Assembly (NCBI GenBank): GCA_026396835.1
Contig: JAPLWA010000004.1
Location: forward strand, 557,654-621,653
Direction of reading: 5' to 3'
Origin: Candidatus Falkowbacteria bacterium
GTDB taxonomy: Bacteria; Patescibacteriota; Patescibacteriia; Patescibacteriales; Patescibacteriaceae
DNA length: 64,000 nucleotides
The stretch's first letter is position 1. Each line of letters begins with the position of its first letter. Under the pieces are notes generated by a model. The model was not told the DNA's origin and searched no databases. It saw only the letters and a program-made list of their open reading frames with translations. Below are positions 46,161-54,864 of the stretch, one piece after another. Position numbers and translations under genes: made by a program.

Positions 46161-46487
46161 TTATAAAGCTTCTAATGGATAAATATCACAAGCTACTTCT
46201 TCATAAGGATGAGCTTTTTTTATAGCCTCTACAACATCTTTAATTATGGCCCGCGGGCAAACCATTTCAATACGTTCTTCAGCCACTTCTTCTAGCTGTC
46301 CAATTTCTCCAATAGCTGGATTAGCTCCGGCGTTAGGCACAAAACGACCAACGCCATTCGAAGAATAACTACAAAAACTATAGTTGCCGATTTTACCAGC
46401 TCCAGCTTGGCCCATAGCTTGCCTAACAGTTTCGGCTTGATCAACTGGAACAAACACAACAATTTTTACATTAACTGATTGATCCAT
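46161..46487 (-). CDS. NIF3/YqfO insert-domain-like protein (PII-like fold)
   Basis: The 108-aa product matches the PII-like domain found inside some NIF3/YqfO proteins but here stands alone. Motifs: KIVVFVPVDQAETVRQAM, GAGKIGNYSFCSYSSNGVGR, PAIGEIGQLEEVAEERIEMV and AHPYEEVACDIYPL. The conserved GNYSFCSF, ERIE and HPYEE residues are intact. The biochemical role is unknown, perhaps metal or nucleotide sensing. It lies in a tight cluster with ruvA and the ASCH gene. Confidence 0.88.
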   Translation of the reverse strand: MDQSVNVKIVVFVPVDQAETVRQAMGQAGAGKIGNYSFCSYSSNGVGRFVPNAGANPAIGEIGQLEEVAEERIEMVCPRAIIKDVVEAIKKAHPYEEVACDIYPLEAL

Positions 46488-46488
46488 A

Positions 46489-46812
46489 TTATAACATTTT
46501 AAAATTTATTATCTTTACTACAGTATCCCAATTAACTTTTTCTCCATAATAATTTTGATAATTTTGAAGCATTTCTTCTTTATCTTTAAAGGTTTCATGG
46601 CCATTAAAGTCAGCTTCTTCGATTTCAACTAGCTTCTTTTCTTTGACCGCGGTAATTTCCACTTCGCAAAATTTTTCTTTTGTTTCCCAATTTAAAAATT
46701 CAACCTTATCTCCAACACTCAAATCTTTATCATCAAATAAACGCCAAGTAACAGTTTTTGTTCCTGCTAAAATTTGTTCGACTAAATGTGGTCTAAATTT
46801 AAGTGTTTTCAT
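46489..46812 (-). CDS. ASCH-domain protein
   Basis: The 107-aa protein has the ASCH/PUA-like pattern: LKFRPHLVEQILAGTKTVTW, then RLFDDKDLSVGDKVEFLNW and EKFCEVEITAVKEKKLVEI. ASCH proteins are thought to bind RNA, and some act on modified nucleosides. Its ATG overlaps the end of the nucleotidyltransferase gene by 4 nt, so the two are translationally coupled. Confidence 0.85.
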   Translation of the reverse strand: MKTLKFRPHLVEQILAGTKTVTWRLFDDKDLSVGDKVEFLNWETKEKFCEVEITAVKEKKLVEIEEADFNGHETFKDKEEMLQNYQNYYGEKVNWDTVVKIINFKML

Positions 46813-47282
46813 ATCAATTTTGATTGTCTTTTCTTATGAGCACTCAAAAGCCAAGAACTAGACTGAATTTTACCACCCTTACCAATATTAAAAATCATTT
46901 TAGTACCAAGCTTTTCACAAACCGGAACTTCGGGAATATTTGAATGTGTTCTGTCGCCGCCGTTAGCAAAAATATCAGGTTTAATTTTTTTAAGTTCATT
47001 ACAAATACTCATATCTTTAGTCCCCTTTTTATGGAAACTCAAAACTACTTTATCAACCCATTTAATATTTTCAATTAATTCTTTGCGTTCTTTATCAGGC
47101 ATAAATGCAAAGCCTTTTTTCAATTCAAGCCAATTATCATTATTCAAAATTACAACCAAATAATCACCTAATGATTTAGCGGTTTGAAACATTCTAACAT
47201 GTCCAACATGAAGTGGATCAAAGCCGCCGCTAACGGCTACGATAATTGATTTCTTATTCAATTTTTTATTTTTTGGTTTCAT
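46809..47282 (-). CDS. Cytidylyltransferase-like nucleotidyltransferase (RfaE2/TagD-type)
   Basis: The 157-aa HIGH-superfamily nucleotidyltransferase has the ATP/CTP-binding motif SGGFDPLHVGHVRMFQTAK (H-x-G-H). KGFAFMPDKERKELIENIKW and a late KGGKIQSSSWLL, in place of the usual ISS(S/T) motif, follow. Relatives activate sugars, glycerol phosphate or FAD precursors; the substrate cannot be told. I choose ATG 47282 (MKPKNKKL). A longer frame from 47330 begins MKSWVLACARMTKK, which is encoded by the neighbouring repeat. Confidence 0.85.
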   Translation of the reverse strand: MKPKNKKLNKKSIIVAVSGGFDPLHVGHVRMFQTAKSLGDYLVVILNNDNWLELKKGFAFMPDKERKELIENIKWVDKVVLSFHKKGTKDMSICNELKKIKPDIFANGGDRTHSNIPEVPVCEKLGTKMIFNIGKGGKIQSSSWLLSAHKKRQSKLI

Positions 47283-47296
47283 GTTAATTTTTTTTG

Positions 47297-47378
47297 TCAT
47301 CCTAGCGCAAGCTAGGACCCAGGATTTCACCGTAGTACATTTAACCCTGGGTTCCAGCTTTCGCTGGAATGACAGTAA
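47297..47378. repeat. GTCAT-bounded palindromic repeat upstream of the nucleotidyltransferase
   Basis: GTCATCCTAGCGCAAGCTAG and CCAGCTTTCGCTGGAATGAC are two small GC-richer palindromes bounding a unit about 80 nt long that starts GTCAT and ends ATGAC. A related unit is at 51511-51597. Confidence 0.8.
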
Positions 47379-47381
47379 GTA

Positions 47382-48296
47382 TTACTTAATCTCCATTCCC
47401 CTTAAAGCCGCGACTCTTTCCTCGACCGGCGGATGTGTCATAAAAGCTTTAGTGAAAAAACCAATTTTCTTTTCTCCATTTTCTTTAAACGGCGTAACAA
47501 TATATAGATGCGCTGTTGCGCGATTAGCTACTTCTAAAGGCTCAGAATCTTTCGAAATCTTTTCGAGTGCGCTAGCTAGCGCTTCAGGATAGCGCGTTAA
47601 CATTGCTCCATCAGCGTCAGCTAAAAATTCTCTTTTTCTTGAAATCGCAAACTGTAACATATAAGCAAAAATCGGCGCTAAAATCGCGAGAACGATAGCC
47701 ACAATAGTTATGACCAAAGCGATTTGCCCGCCCTCACGATCATTAGAACGACGACCACCAAAAATACTCCAACGCATAAACCAATCAGCTAATAAGACAA
47801 CTACACCGACTAAGACGGTCGCCACTGTCGCGAGCAAAATATCGCGATTACCAATATGCGAAAGTTCGTGCGCAATCACTCCTTCTAATTCTGATTTTTC
47901 TAGTTTGGCAACAATGCCAGAGGTTAAGCAAATTACAGCGTGTTCAGGATCTCGTCCAGTAGCAAAGGCGTTCGGCGCCGTGTCTTCAATCACATAAATT
48001 CTCGGTGCTGGTAATCCTGCAGTAATGCACAAATTTTCTACCAAGCGATATAGCTCTTTATTAGTTTGCATATCAACTGGATGAGCACTACTCATAGCTA
48101 AAACAATTTTATCGCTCCACCAATAACTAACAAAGCTAGAAACAATACTAAAAATTACAGCGATATATAAAATCGCTGAATTATTCATGGCTTGCGAAAA
48201 TACCCAACCAATAATAATAACTGCGACGAAAAACACAGACATTAAAATCCAGGTGTTTCGTTTATTAGAATCTATTTGAGTATATAGTGATGGCAT
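47382..48296 (-). CDS. htpX: HtpX-like M48 zinc metalloprotease
   Basis: The 304-aa membrane protease has two N-terminal spans (WILMSVFFVAVIIIGWVF, ILYIAVIFSIVSSFVSYW), then the zinc site EGVIAHELSHIGNRD (HExxH, near residue 142). Two more spans and REFLADADGAMLTRYPEAL, with the third zinc ligand Glu, follow. HtpX degrades misfolded membrane proteins. It lies in the same cluster as lemA, a common association. Confidence 0.95.
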   Translation of the reverse strand: MPSLYTQIDSNKRNTWILMSVFFVAVIIIGWVFSQAMNNSAILYIAVIFSIVSSFVSYWWSDKIVLAMSSAHPVDMQTNKELYRLVENLCITAGLPAPRIYVIEDTAPNAFATGRDPEHAVICLTSGIVAKLEKSELEGVIAHELSHIGNRDILLATVATVLVGVVVLLADWFMRWSIFGGRRSNDREGGQIALVITIVAIVLAILAPIFAYMLQFAISRKREFLADADGAMLTRYPEALASALEKISKDSEPLEVANRATAHLYIVTPFKENGEKKIGFFTKAFMTHPPVEERVAALRGMEIK

Positions 48297-48298
48297 AA

Positions 48299-49042
48299 TT
48301 AATTTTTATTAAGTTTTTCTTTGATAATATCTGAATAACTCTTTAAGCATGACCCATGAATTTCTTCTTGCAATTCATCAAGATAAATATCTAAATCTTC
48401 TCTGAACGGATCTAAATCTTTTAAAGCATAAGCCCAAGCGTCTCTTTCTTTTCTTAATAACAATTCACTGTTGAATTCAATGTCCTTACCCTCATCAATT
48501 GAGTTACGAGCAGTTTTCTTAGCATGACGCTCAGAAGGATTACTTCTTAAATAATCCTTATAATGCCCAACTTCATGAAGCAATGTAACAAGTCCTTCTG
48601 GCGTCCATGGATCTTCTCCTAAAATAATTACTTTGTTATATATATCAATGTATGATTGGCCTTTACCTATCTCTATGTTAAAAAGAACCTTACCCTCAGG
48701 GAAAGCCTCATTTAGATCAAAACGCCCAACTTCATTTTCAATAACAAAATTATCAAGTTTTCTACCATTTTTAAAGATATTTAAAATATCATCCAGGGGT
48801 AAATCTTTATAATCTTGTATCGCTTCTGCTTGAGTCTTATAGAAAATAGGTCTTGAATAATCTAAAGCAATACTTGTTGTTCCTAATTGAGCCTTAAAAG
48901 AATCTTCGGGTTTTTTATAGTCATAGTCTGTGGTGCCAAAACGATAATAGCCTGAAATCATCGGATAAGACTCTTCTTCATTATCTTTCTCTAATTTACT
49001 ATTTAAATATGGACTATTAAATATTTCCTTCATATTAAGCAA
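48299..49042 (-). CDS. Zincin-type putative metallopeptidase, copy 1
   Basis: The 247-aa protein starts MLNMKEIFNSPYLNSKLEKD and contains VTLLHEVGHYKDYLRSN (HExxH, near residue 155). No signal peptide is seen. It is not a family I can name. The tandem copy at 49660-50397 is clearly homologous across its length. It ends 2 nt before htpX and overlaps the membrane protein gene by 8 nt. The start could be MKEIFN, four codons in. Confidence 0.78.
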   Translation of the reverse strand: MLNMKEIFNSPYLNSKLEKDNEEESYPMISGYYRFGTTDYDYKKPEDSFKAQLGTTSIALDYSRPIFYKTQAEAIQDYKDLPLDDILNIFKNGRKLDNFVIENEVGRFDLNEAFPEGKVLFNIEIGKGQSYIDIYNKVIILGEDPWTPEGLVTLLHEVGHYKDYLRSNPSERHAKKTARNSIDEGKDIEFNSELLLRKERDAWAYALKDLDPFREDLDIYLDELQEEIHGSCLKSYSDIIKEKLNKN

Positions 49043-49613
49043 TTGATTTAAGTTTATTTTTACCTAATAAAACTGAAGCGAAAACTAAATAATTTGTTAA
49101 GATTATAAATATAGGATAGATCAACAAAATAAAACTAAATGAGCCAACAGCAACCGCGCCGAATATTCCTGAAGTTCCAGACATAAACCAAGTGCTAGTT
49201 GTTTCTGTAGCTGGCTCTTTATAAGCTTTTATAATAGTAAGATAAACACCGATAGCACTAATAATAATTACCATGAAAAGTGCATAAGCAGAATTATTAG
49301 TAAAGTACCAAATAACTAAACCTAGCACAGTAAAAATAATTGCTATTATATCTTTTTTTACTAAACCACCAACACCGTATTTTATAGACAGTAAAAATAT
49401 AAATAACACAACTAAAGTTTGACTACCGGTCAACCAAAGTGAATCACCTGCCCCTTTGGCTAACTGAGAGAAAAACGCAACACAACCTAAGATTGTCCAA
49501 ATAAGCCAGGAGGCTCTTTCTGGTTTAGTTTTCTTTCTAAATATATCGCGTACATAAGGTATGATCGCAATTATACTTAGCAAAGCAGAAATGTAGCCAA
49601 AAATTTGTAACAT
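49035..49613 (-). CDS. Polytopic membrane protein between the zincin copies
   Basis: The 192-aa protein has about six to seven membrane spans, including IFGYISALLSIIAIIPYV near the start. The RASWLIWTILGCVAFFSQL pattern resembles PQ-loop/SemiSWEET-like transporters, but I cannot assign it firmly. Its ATG overlaps the TAA of a short htpX-start remnant (TAATG). Confidence 0.7.
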   Translation of the reverse strand: MLQIFGYISALLSIIAIIPYVRDIFRKKTKPERASWLIWTILGCVAFFSQLAKGAGDSLWLTGSQTLVVLFIFLLSIKYGVGGLVKKDIIAIIFTVLGLVIWYFTNNSAYALFMVIIISAIGVYLTIIKAYKEPATETTSTWFMSGTSGIFGAVAVGSFSFILLIYPIFIILTNYLVFASVLLGKNKLKSIA

Positions 49614-49657
49614 TAAATTTTTTTATTAGAATCGATTTGAGTATGGATTGATGGCAT
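49613..49657 (-). pseudogene. Remnant of the htpX 5' end left by duplication
   Basis: On the minus strand the frame reads MPSIHTQIDSNKKI then TAA. The intact htpX starts MPSLYTQIDSNKR. It sits after zincin copy 2 exactly as htpX sits after copy 1. The duplication therefore included the zincin gene and about 13 codons of htpX. Confidence 0.8.
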
Positions 49658-49659
49658 AA

Positions 49660-50397
49660 TTAATTTTTACCAAGTGTTTCTTTTATAAAATCAGAATAAC
49701 TTTTTAAACATAATCCATGAATCTCTTCTTCCAGTTCATCAAGATAAATATCCAAGTCTTCTTTGAATGGCTTTAAATCTCTCAAAGCAAAAGCCCAAGC
49801 ATCTCGCTCTTCTTTTAAGACTACTTCACCCTCCGATTCAGTGCCTAAATCTTTCTTAATCAGATGGCGTGATATTTTTTTAATAGTACGCTGATTATGA
49901 TTGCTCCTCACATAATCTTTATAATGACCAACTTCATGGAGCAAGGCAACAAGTCCTTCTGGAGTCCACGGATCTTGTTCTAAAAAAATCACTTTATGAC
50001 CCATATTAATAAATGATTCAACATTACCTTCGCCCAAATTAAAATAAACTTTGCCCCCAGGAAAAGCTGAATTTAGATCAAAACACCCATTTTTGTTTTC
50101 AACAACAAAGCGATCAAGCGCCCTGACGTTTTTAAGAATATTTTTGAGCTCATTTTGGTTTACATTTTTACTTAATAGCCCCGCTCTGAGGCTTTCAGAA
50201 AGATAAGGGTCTGGTCTTGAATAATCTAGTGAAATACTTGTATTTCCTAATTGAGCCCTGAAAGAACCTTCGGGTTTTTCATAATCATAATCCGTGGTTC
50301 CAAAACGATAATTGCCTGAAATCATTGGATAAGATTCTTCTCCATTATCTTTCTCTAATTTATTATTTAAATATGGGCTTTCAAAAATTTTTTCCAT
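49660..50397 (-). CDS. Zincin-type putative metallopeptidase, copy 2
   Basis: The 245-aa protein starts MEKIFESPYLNNKLEKDNGE and contains VALLHEVGHYKDYVRSN (HExxH, near residue 154). It is a diverged tandem copy of 48299-49042: both share ESYPMISG, YRFGTTDYDY, LDYSRP, DPWTPEGL and EERDAWAFAL-type blocks. Differences are concentrated in the middle. No signal peptide is seen. It is 1 nt downstream of the CYTH gene. Confidence 0.78.
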   Translation of the reverse strand: MEKIFESPYLNNKLEKDNGEESYPMISGNYRFGTTDYDYEKPEGSFRAQLGNTSISLDYSRPDPYLSESLRAGLLSKNVNQNELKNILKNVRALDRFVVENKNGCFDLNSAFPGGKVYFNLGEGNVESFINMGHKVIFLEQDPWTPEGLVALLHEVGHYKDYVRSNHNQRTIKKISRHLIKKDLGTESEGEVVLKEERDAWAFALRDLKPFKEDLDIYLDELEEEIHGLCLKSYSDFIKETLGKN

Positions 50398-50398
50398 A

Positions 50399-50941
50399 CT
50401 AAAAATTCATATTATACCAATCCAACTTATACGTATCTTGAATTAAGATTCTTTCGCCTTTAGCCCAAGTTGGATTATTTTCTAAACTTAATAATTTAAT
50501 CGCTTCATTAACATGCTCTTCGCTCGTCCCCTCAATTTCTAAATACGCCGGCATTTTAGGATATTGATCAATATCAAAATTCCAATCTTTCAATTTATAT
50601 GAAGTTCGATCTTTTTCTTGATGAGCATATTTTTCCAGTCCCAGCTCTTCAAATAAATCAGCTAATTTTTCCGGCTCAGAAATTAAGAAATTAATTTCTT
50701 TATGTTTTCGAGCCACGCCTAAGATATCTGATTTAGCTTTCCAGGTAACTTCATGCAAACCTTGCGAGTTAGAACGAATACGTAAAAACCAAGGATCCTC
50801 TCCTTCTTTCGTATCTTTTATTCTGTACCAATCAACAATCAATCGGGTTTTTTGTGTTTGCTCGGCACCAAGAGAAACAAGAGTTTGTTCTAAACTAGTT
50901 TGTTCAATATCCAAAACTTTTGTTTCAATTTCATGAGCCAT
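50399..50941 (-). CDS. CYTH-domain protein (class IV adenylate cyclase/triphosphatase fold)
   Basis: The 180-aa protein has the CYTH hallmark EIETKVLDI (E-x-E-x-K) at the start, followed by WFLRIRSNSQGLHEVTWKAK and KDRTSYKLKDWNFDIDQYP. PAYLEIEGTSEEHVNEAIKL completes the fold. Members form a tunnel that acts on triphosphates or makes cAMP; the CyaB-like type is most similar. Substrate is unknown. Confidence 0.88.
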   Translation of the reverse strand: MAHEIETKVLDIEQTSLEQTLVSLGAEQTQKTRLIVDWYRIKDTKEGEDPWFLRIRSNSQGLHEVTWKAKSDILGVARKHKEINFLISEPEKLADLFEELGLEKYAHQEKDRTSYKLKDWNFDIDQYPKMPAYLEIEGTSEEHVNEAIKLLSLENNPTWAKGERILIQDTYKLDWYNMNF

Positions 50942-50942
50942 A

Positions 50943-51500
50943 TTAAAAGCCCACTTTCACGTTCTGTTTTTCATCAGCCGCAGCTTCGAAAAATACTCTG
51001 TCCTTAAAGCCAAGCATATTGGCAATCATATTGGTTGGGAAAACTTGTAACTTTGTATTGAAGTCGCGAACATTGGTGTTGTAGAAACGGCGTGAAGCCT
51101 GAATCTTATTTTCTGTATCTGATAATTCTCTTTGTAATTCTAAGAAATTAGTATTGGCTTTTAAGTCAGGATAAGCTTCGGATAATGCAAAAATACTCTT
51201 CAAAGTTGAGGACAATTCATTTTCGGCTTTTTCAACCGCCGCTTTGTCACCGCTAGCTTGCGCGTTCATCGCCGCAGCGCGAGCCGCTACAACCTTATCA
51301 AAAGTACTTTGTTCATGAGCCGCATAACCCTTGACTGTTTCCACTAAGTTTGGAATTAAGTCATAACGACGCTTTAGCTGTACATCAATGTCAGCCCAAG
51401 CTTCATCAACGCGATTCTTTAAACGAATCAAACCGTTGTACATGCCGATCACGAAAAGAACCAAAAGAACTACTATACCTATGATGATCCATGTTGTCAT
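50943..51500 (-). CDS. lemA: LemA family protein
   Basis: The 185-aa membrane protein has one N-terminal span (TTWIIIGIVVLLVLFVIGMY), then the family's conserved NRVDEAWADIDVQLKRRYDL and IPNLVETVKGYAAHEQ, and the late RRFYNTNVRDFNTKLQVFP. Long helices dominate. The function is unknown; it often sits near htpX, as here (about 2.6 kb away in the same direction). Confidence 0.95.
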   Translation of the reverse strand: MTTWIIIGIVVLLVLFVIGMYNGLIRLKNRVDEAWADIDVQLKRRYDLIPNLVETVKGYAAHEQSTFDKVVAARAAAMNAQASGDKAAVEKAENELSSTLKSIFALSEAYPDLKANTNFLELQRELSDTENKIQASRRFYNTNVRDFNTKLQVFPTNMIANMLGFKDRVFFEAAADEKQNVKVGF

Positions 51501-51510
51501 ATATTTGTTA

Positions 51511-51597
51511 CTCCGTCATGCCCGCGTAGGCGGGCACCCAGACAAGATGGCATAAAATACCTTCGCTGGTTTCCCGCGTTCGCGGGAATGACAAGAG
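51511..51597. repeat. GTCAT-bounded palindromic repeat between lemA and ileS
   Basis: GTCATGCCCGCGTAGGCGGG and CCCGCGTTCGCGGGAATGAC bound a unit about 85 nt long, the same layout as 47297-47378. An element of similar sequence occurs inside ileS near 52310. Confidence 0.85.
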
Positions 51598-51599
51598 CG

Positions 51600-54536
51600 T
51601 TAATTAATTTTATTAATTAATAAATAAATTATTTTATTGTTAACTTTTTGTTCCTCTGCTCCATCTTTCTTTTCCATAATAATATCAGTTGCTAAAGTAT
51701 CAGCTTTAATTTCTTCTTTATATTGTGCCATGGTCTGCTTAACTAATTCATCATCTGATGACCAAGCCAGCTCAACGCGATCGTTGATTGTTAAATTATT
51801 ATTCTTGCGCATAATATTTATGGCACGAACAATTTCACGCTTCAAACCTTCACTAGCTAACTCAGGCGTGATGACAGTATCAAGTTCAACTTTTTCTTCA
51901 AAGCCAACCGCGAAAACAAGATCTTTAACATTTAATTCATCTTTAATTAAATCAATCAAATCTTCATTATCAACTTTTAACTTACCACTTGTGATTTGTA
52001 ATTTTGCTAATGGCTGACGAATTTTAATTTTAACTTCATCACGCTTCGCCAAACCAAGTTCAACAATTTTTCTCGCCATTTCCATTTTAAGTAAAACTTC
52101 TTTATCAATCTTTTCAAAACTATTGGAAACACTTGGCCAATTCTCAAGATGAACACTTTGTTTTTCATTTACAAAATCAAAGCCAGTTACTTTCTGCCAA
52201 ATCGCTTCTGACATAAATGGCATGAACGGCGCCATAACTTTAGACAATGTTTCTAAAACGTATTTCATTGTGCCTAAGACAGCTTGCTTGTCTTCGCGCC
52301 TGTCCTCGCGTAGGCGGGGATCTTCTTTAAATCTGTCACGTGAGCGGCGTAAGTACCAGGTTGAAAGTTCATCAATGAATTCTGTAATAGCACGCATGGC
52401 ACGAGGCAAAATATATTCGTGCATGGCTTTGGTCGCGGTTGAAATCAATAAATTTAATTGTGCCACAATCCATTCATCTAAAACATGAGTTGAATCATGT
52501 GTTGCCACAACTTCGGAACTCGCATACATTTCATAAAAAGAATGAACGTTCCACAGTAACATGACATTTTTTCGCATAGCTTCTTCAACGCCTTTTTCAG
52601 AAAAATTCAAATTCTCAGCTTGCATAACCGGCGAAGCAAGAAGATAAGCACGCAGGGCATCGGCGCCGTACTTATCAAACAAAGTTATTGGATCAGGATA
52701 ATTATTAAGTCTTTTGCTCATTTTTTTACCATCTTCAGCCAAAACTATACCGTTAGCAATAACGTTTTGGTAAGCTGGTTTATTCTTTAAAGCTGTCGCA
52801 ATAACATGTAAATAATAAAACCAGCAACGTGTTTGATCAATTCCTTCAGCAATAAACTTAGCTGGAAAATTCATTTCAAAACGTTCCGTATTTTCAAATG
52901 GATAATGCATTTGCGCATAAGGCATAGAACCAGAATCAAACCAAGTATCCAACACATCTGGTACGCGCTTCATTACTTTACCGCAAGTGCAAGGCACAGT
53001 AATTAAATCAACAATATGTTTATGTAAATCAGTCACAGTTTTACCACTCGCCTCTTCTAATTCTTTAACCGAACCAAAAACTTTTATAGCGCTACATTCT
53101 TCACACTTCCATAGAGGCATAACAGAAGCCCAAAATCTTTGGCGAGAAATTGACCAATCGCGTGCACCTTCTAACCAATTACCAAAACGACCTTCTTTAA
53201 TATAATCTGGTGACCAATTAATTTCTTTAGCAGTTTCTAAAGCCTGATCTTTAATTTTTGTAATGGCCACAAACCAAGAGCTAGTGGCGTAATTAATTAA
53301 AGGAGTATCACAACGCCAACAGTGCGGATAACTGTGTTCGTATTTTTCTTTAGCAAACAATAAATTCTTAGAAGCTAAATATTTTATAATTGCAACATCG
53401 GTAGAACTAACATCATCAATTGGCTTAACATGTAAGCCAGCAAAATCAGTTACCTCAGGTTTCATAATTCCGTTCATGCCAACATGTTGCACAAAAGGTA
53501 AATTCTTTTCTTTGCCTAAGTTCATATCATCTTCACCAAAAGCTGGCGCAATATGAACAATACCAGTTCCTTCTTCAGCTAAAACAAAATCAGCGGCGTA
53601 AATTTTCCAACCATTATCATGGTTAGCGATTGCAGTATCTTTAGCATAATAATCAAACAATGGTTTGTATGATTTACCAACTAAATCTTTACCTTTTAAA
53701 GTAGCGATTACTTTAACATCAGCATTAGCATTTTTTCTTTCATGTTCTAATTTGGAAATAATTAATTTTTCTCCCTTAACTTCAACTTTAATGTAATCTA
53801 GATCAGCGTTAACAGCGAGCGCAACGTTACCAGGCAATGTCCAAGGTGTTGTTGTCCAAGCTAACAAATAAGTTTTTGGTTCACCTGCCCCGAGCGGAGT
53901 CGAGGGGTCGAGTAATTCAAATTTAGCAACAACTGATAAATCTTTAACATCTTTATAACCTTCAGAAACTTCTGATTGAGACAAAGTTGTTTCACAACGT
54001 GGGCAAACATACATTGAACGATAACCTTCATAAATCAAACCTTTGTCATACAATTGCTTAAAGACCCACCAAACTGATTCCATAAAACCTAAATCCAAGG
54101 TTTTATAATCATTTTCCATATCAACCCAACGACCAAGTTTATCAATCATCTCTTTCCAAATATCAATATAGCTTAAAACCTTAGAACGGCAAGTTTCATT
54201 AAACTTATCCACGCCTAATTCTAAAATCTGTTGTTTATTAGTAATACCTAATTCTTTTTCAACAATGTTCTCAACTGGCAAACCATGGCAATCCCAACCC
54301 CACTTTCTTTCCACCTGATAACCGTTCATGGTCCAAAAACGTGGGACAACATCTTTCATAACATTAGCCACAATATGGCCATAATGCGGTGTTCCAGTAG
54401 CAAAAGGCGGTCCATCATAAAAGATATATTCACCATTTGGCGCATCTTTTTGCACTGAACGCTCAAAAACACCAGCTTCTTTCCAGAAGTGGCTGACTTG
54501 AGCTTCTAATTCAACGTGTTTAGCCTTTTCAGTCAT
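51600..54536 (-). CDS. ileS: Isoleucine--tRNA ligase, type 2
   Basis: The 978-aa class I synthetase charges tRNA-Ile. The HIGH-type motif is PPFATGTPHYGHIVANVMKD (near residue 50) and the ATP loop is EDGKKMSKRLNNYPDP (near 607), with Arg after KMSK and the NYPDP tail of the type 2 (eukaryote-like) IleRS. WGWDCHGLPVEN, TTTPWTLPGN and DVLDTWFDSGSMPYAQ are present. Two short in-frame peptides, STPLGAGEP and DPRLREDRREDKQ, are encoded by palindromic repeats and lie in loops. The last ~15 residues (NNKIIYLLINKIN) are low-complexity. Confidence 0.97.
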   Translation of the reverse strand: MTEKAKHVELEAQVSHFWKEAGVFERSVQKDAPNGEYIFYDGPPFATGTPHYGHIVANVMKDVVPRFWTMNGYQVERKWGWDCHGLPVENIVEKELGITNKQQILELGVDKFNETCRSKVLSYIDIWKEMIDKLGRWVDMENDYKTLDLGFMESVWWVFKQLYDKGLIYEGYRSMYVCPRCETTLSQSEVSEGYKDVKDLSVVAKFELLDPSTPLGAGEPKTYLLAWTTTPWTLPGNVALAVNADLDYIKVEVKGEKLIISKLEHERKNANADVKVIATLKGKDLVGKSYKPLFDYYAKDTAIANHDNGWKIYAADFVLAEEGTGIVHIAPAFGEDDMNLGKEKNLPFVQHVGMNGIMKPEVTDFAGLHVKPIDDVSSTDVAIIKYLASKNLLFAKEKYEHSYPHCWRCDTPLINYATSSWFVAITKIKDQALETAKEINWSPDYIKEGRFGNWLEGARDWSISRQRFWASVMPLWKCEECSAIKVFGSVKELEEASGKTVTDLHKHIVDLITVPCTCGKVMKRVPDVLDTWFDSGSMPYAQMHYPFENTERFEMNFPAKFIAEGIDQTRCWFYYLHVIATALKNKPAYQNVIANGIVLAEDGKKMSKRLNNYPDPITLFDKYGADALRAYLLASPVMQAENLNFSEKGVEEAMRKNVMLLWNVHSFYEMYASSEVVATHDSTHVLDEWIVAQLNLLISTATKAMHEYILPRAMRAITEFIDELSTWYLRRSRDRFKEDPRLREDRREDKQAVLGTMKYVLETLSKVMAPFMPFMSEAIWQKVTGFDFVNEKQSVHLENWPSVSNSFEKIDKEVLLKMEMARKIVELGLAKRDEVKIKIRQPLAKLQITSGKLKVDNEDLIDLIKDELNVKDLVFAVGFEEKVELDTVITPELASEGLKREIVRAINIMRKNNNLTINDRVELAWSSDDELVKQTMAQYKEEIKADTLATDIIMEKKDGAEEQKVNNKIIYLLINKIN
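52293..52325. repeat. Palindromic element inserted in frame in ileS, first site
   Basis: A GC-rich stretch containing CCTGTCCTCGCGTAGGCGGG encodes DPRLREDRREDKQ after the SRDRFKE segment of IleRS. Its core resembles the CCCGCGTAGGCGGG repeat at 51520. Confidence 0.7.
53886..53916. repeat. Palindromic element inserted in frame in ileS, second site
   Basis: CCCCGAGCGGAGTCGAGGGG is an imperfect palindrome, far richer in G+C than its surroundings. It encodes STPLGAGEP between ELLDP and KTYLLAWTTTPWT. Confidence 0.75.
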
Positions 54537-54793
54537 ATAGTCTTTTCAATTTTACGTTAAAAAATGCTTACTGTCAAAGATAAAAACATAGCAAAATCAC
54601 TATAAAAACACTGTAATATTAAGAAAAGTATCATTTTGACAGCTGGTCAAGTTTGCGTCATAACTAAGAATTTTAAAAATAGCCAAAAAAAGTGTAAGCA
54701 ATATGTACAATTTTTGAGAGCATTTTATAGCCACTTTCTTGTTTAATTTTAGCCAATTTATCAATACTTACTTTATATAAGTGTAAGGGGGTC
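54537..54793. other. Spacer between divergent ileS and the RNA-rich region
   Basis: AT-rich with no gene. One weak plus-strand promoter candidate has TTGACA at 54635-54640, 17 nt before CATAAC. A TATAAA box at 54729-54734 on the minus strand could serve ileS. Confidence 0.4.
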
Positions 54794-54822
54794 TTGACAA
54801 ATATTTTTGGCTATGCTAGCAT
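54794..54822 (+). promoter_or_regulatory. Strong promoter of the RNA-rich region
   Basis: A perfect TTGACA (54794-54799), a 17-nt spacer and TAGCAT (54817-54822) preceded by TGC (extended -10). No other promoter this strong is seen on the plus strand until 63.0 kb. Confidence 0.75.
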
Positions 54823-54864
54823 GGCGTATCAAGCTAATAAACCACTTCACTGTCAAATGCTTGA

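Noticed and set aside
49035..49613. SemiSWEET sugar transporter
   Set aside because: Span number and some aromatic/PQ-like positions are suggestive, but the defining PQ motif is not clear, so it is left as an unassigned membrane protein.
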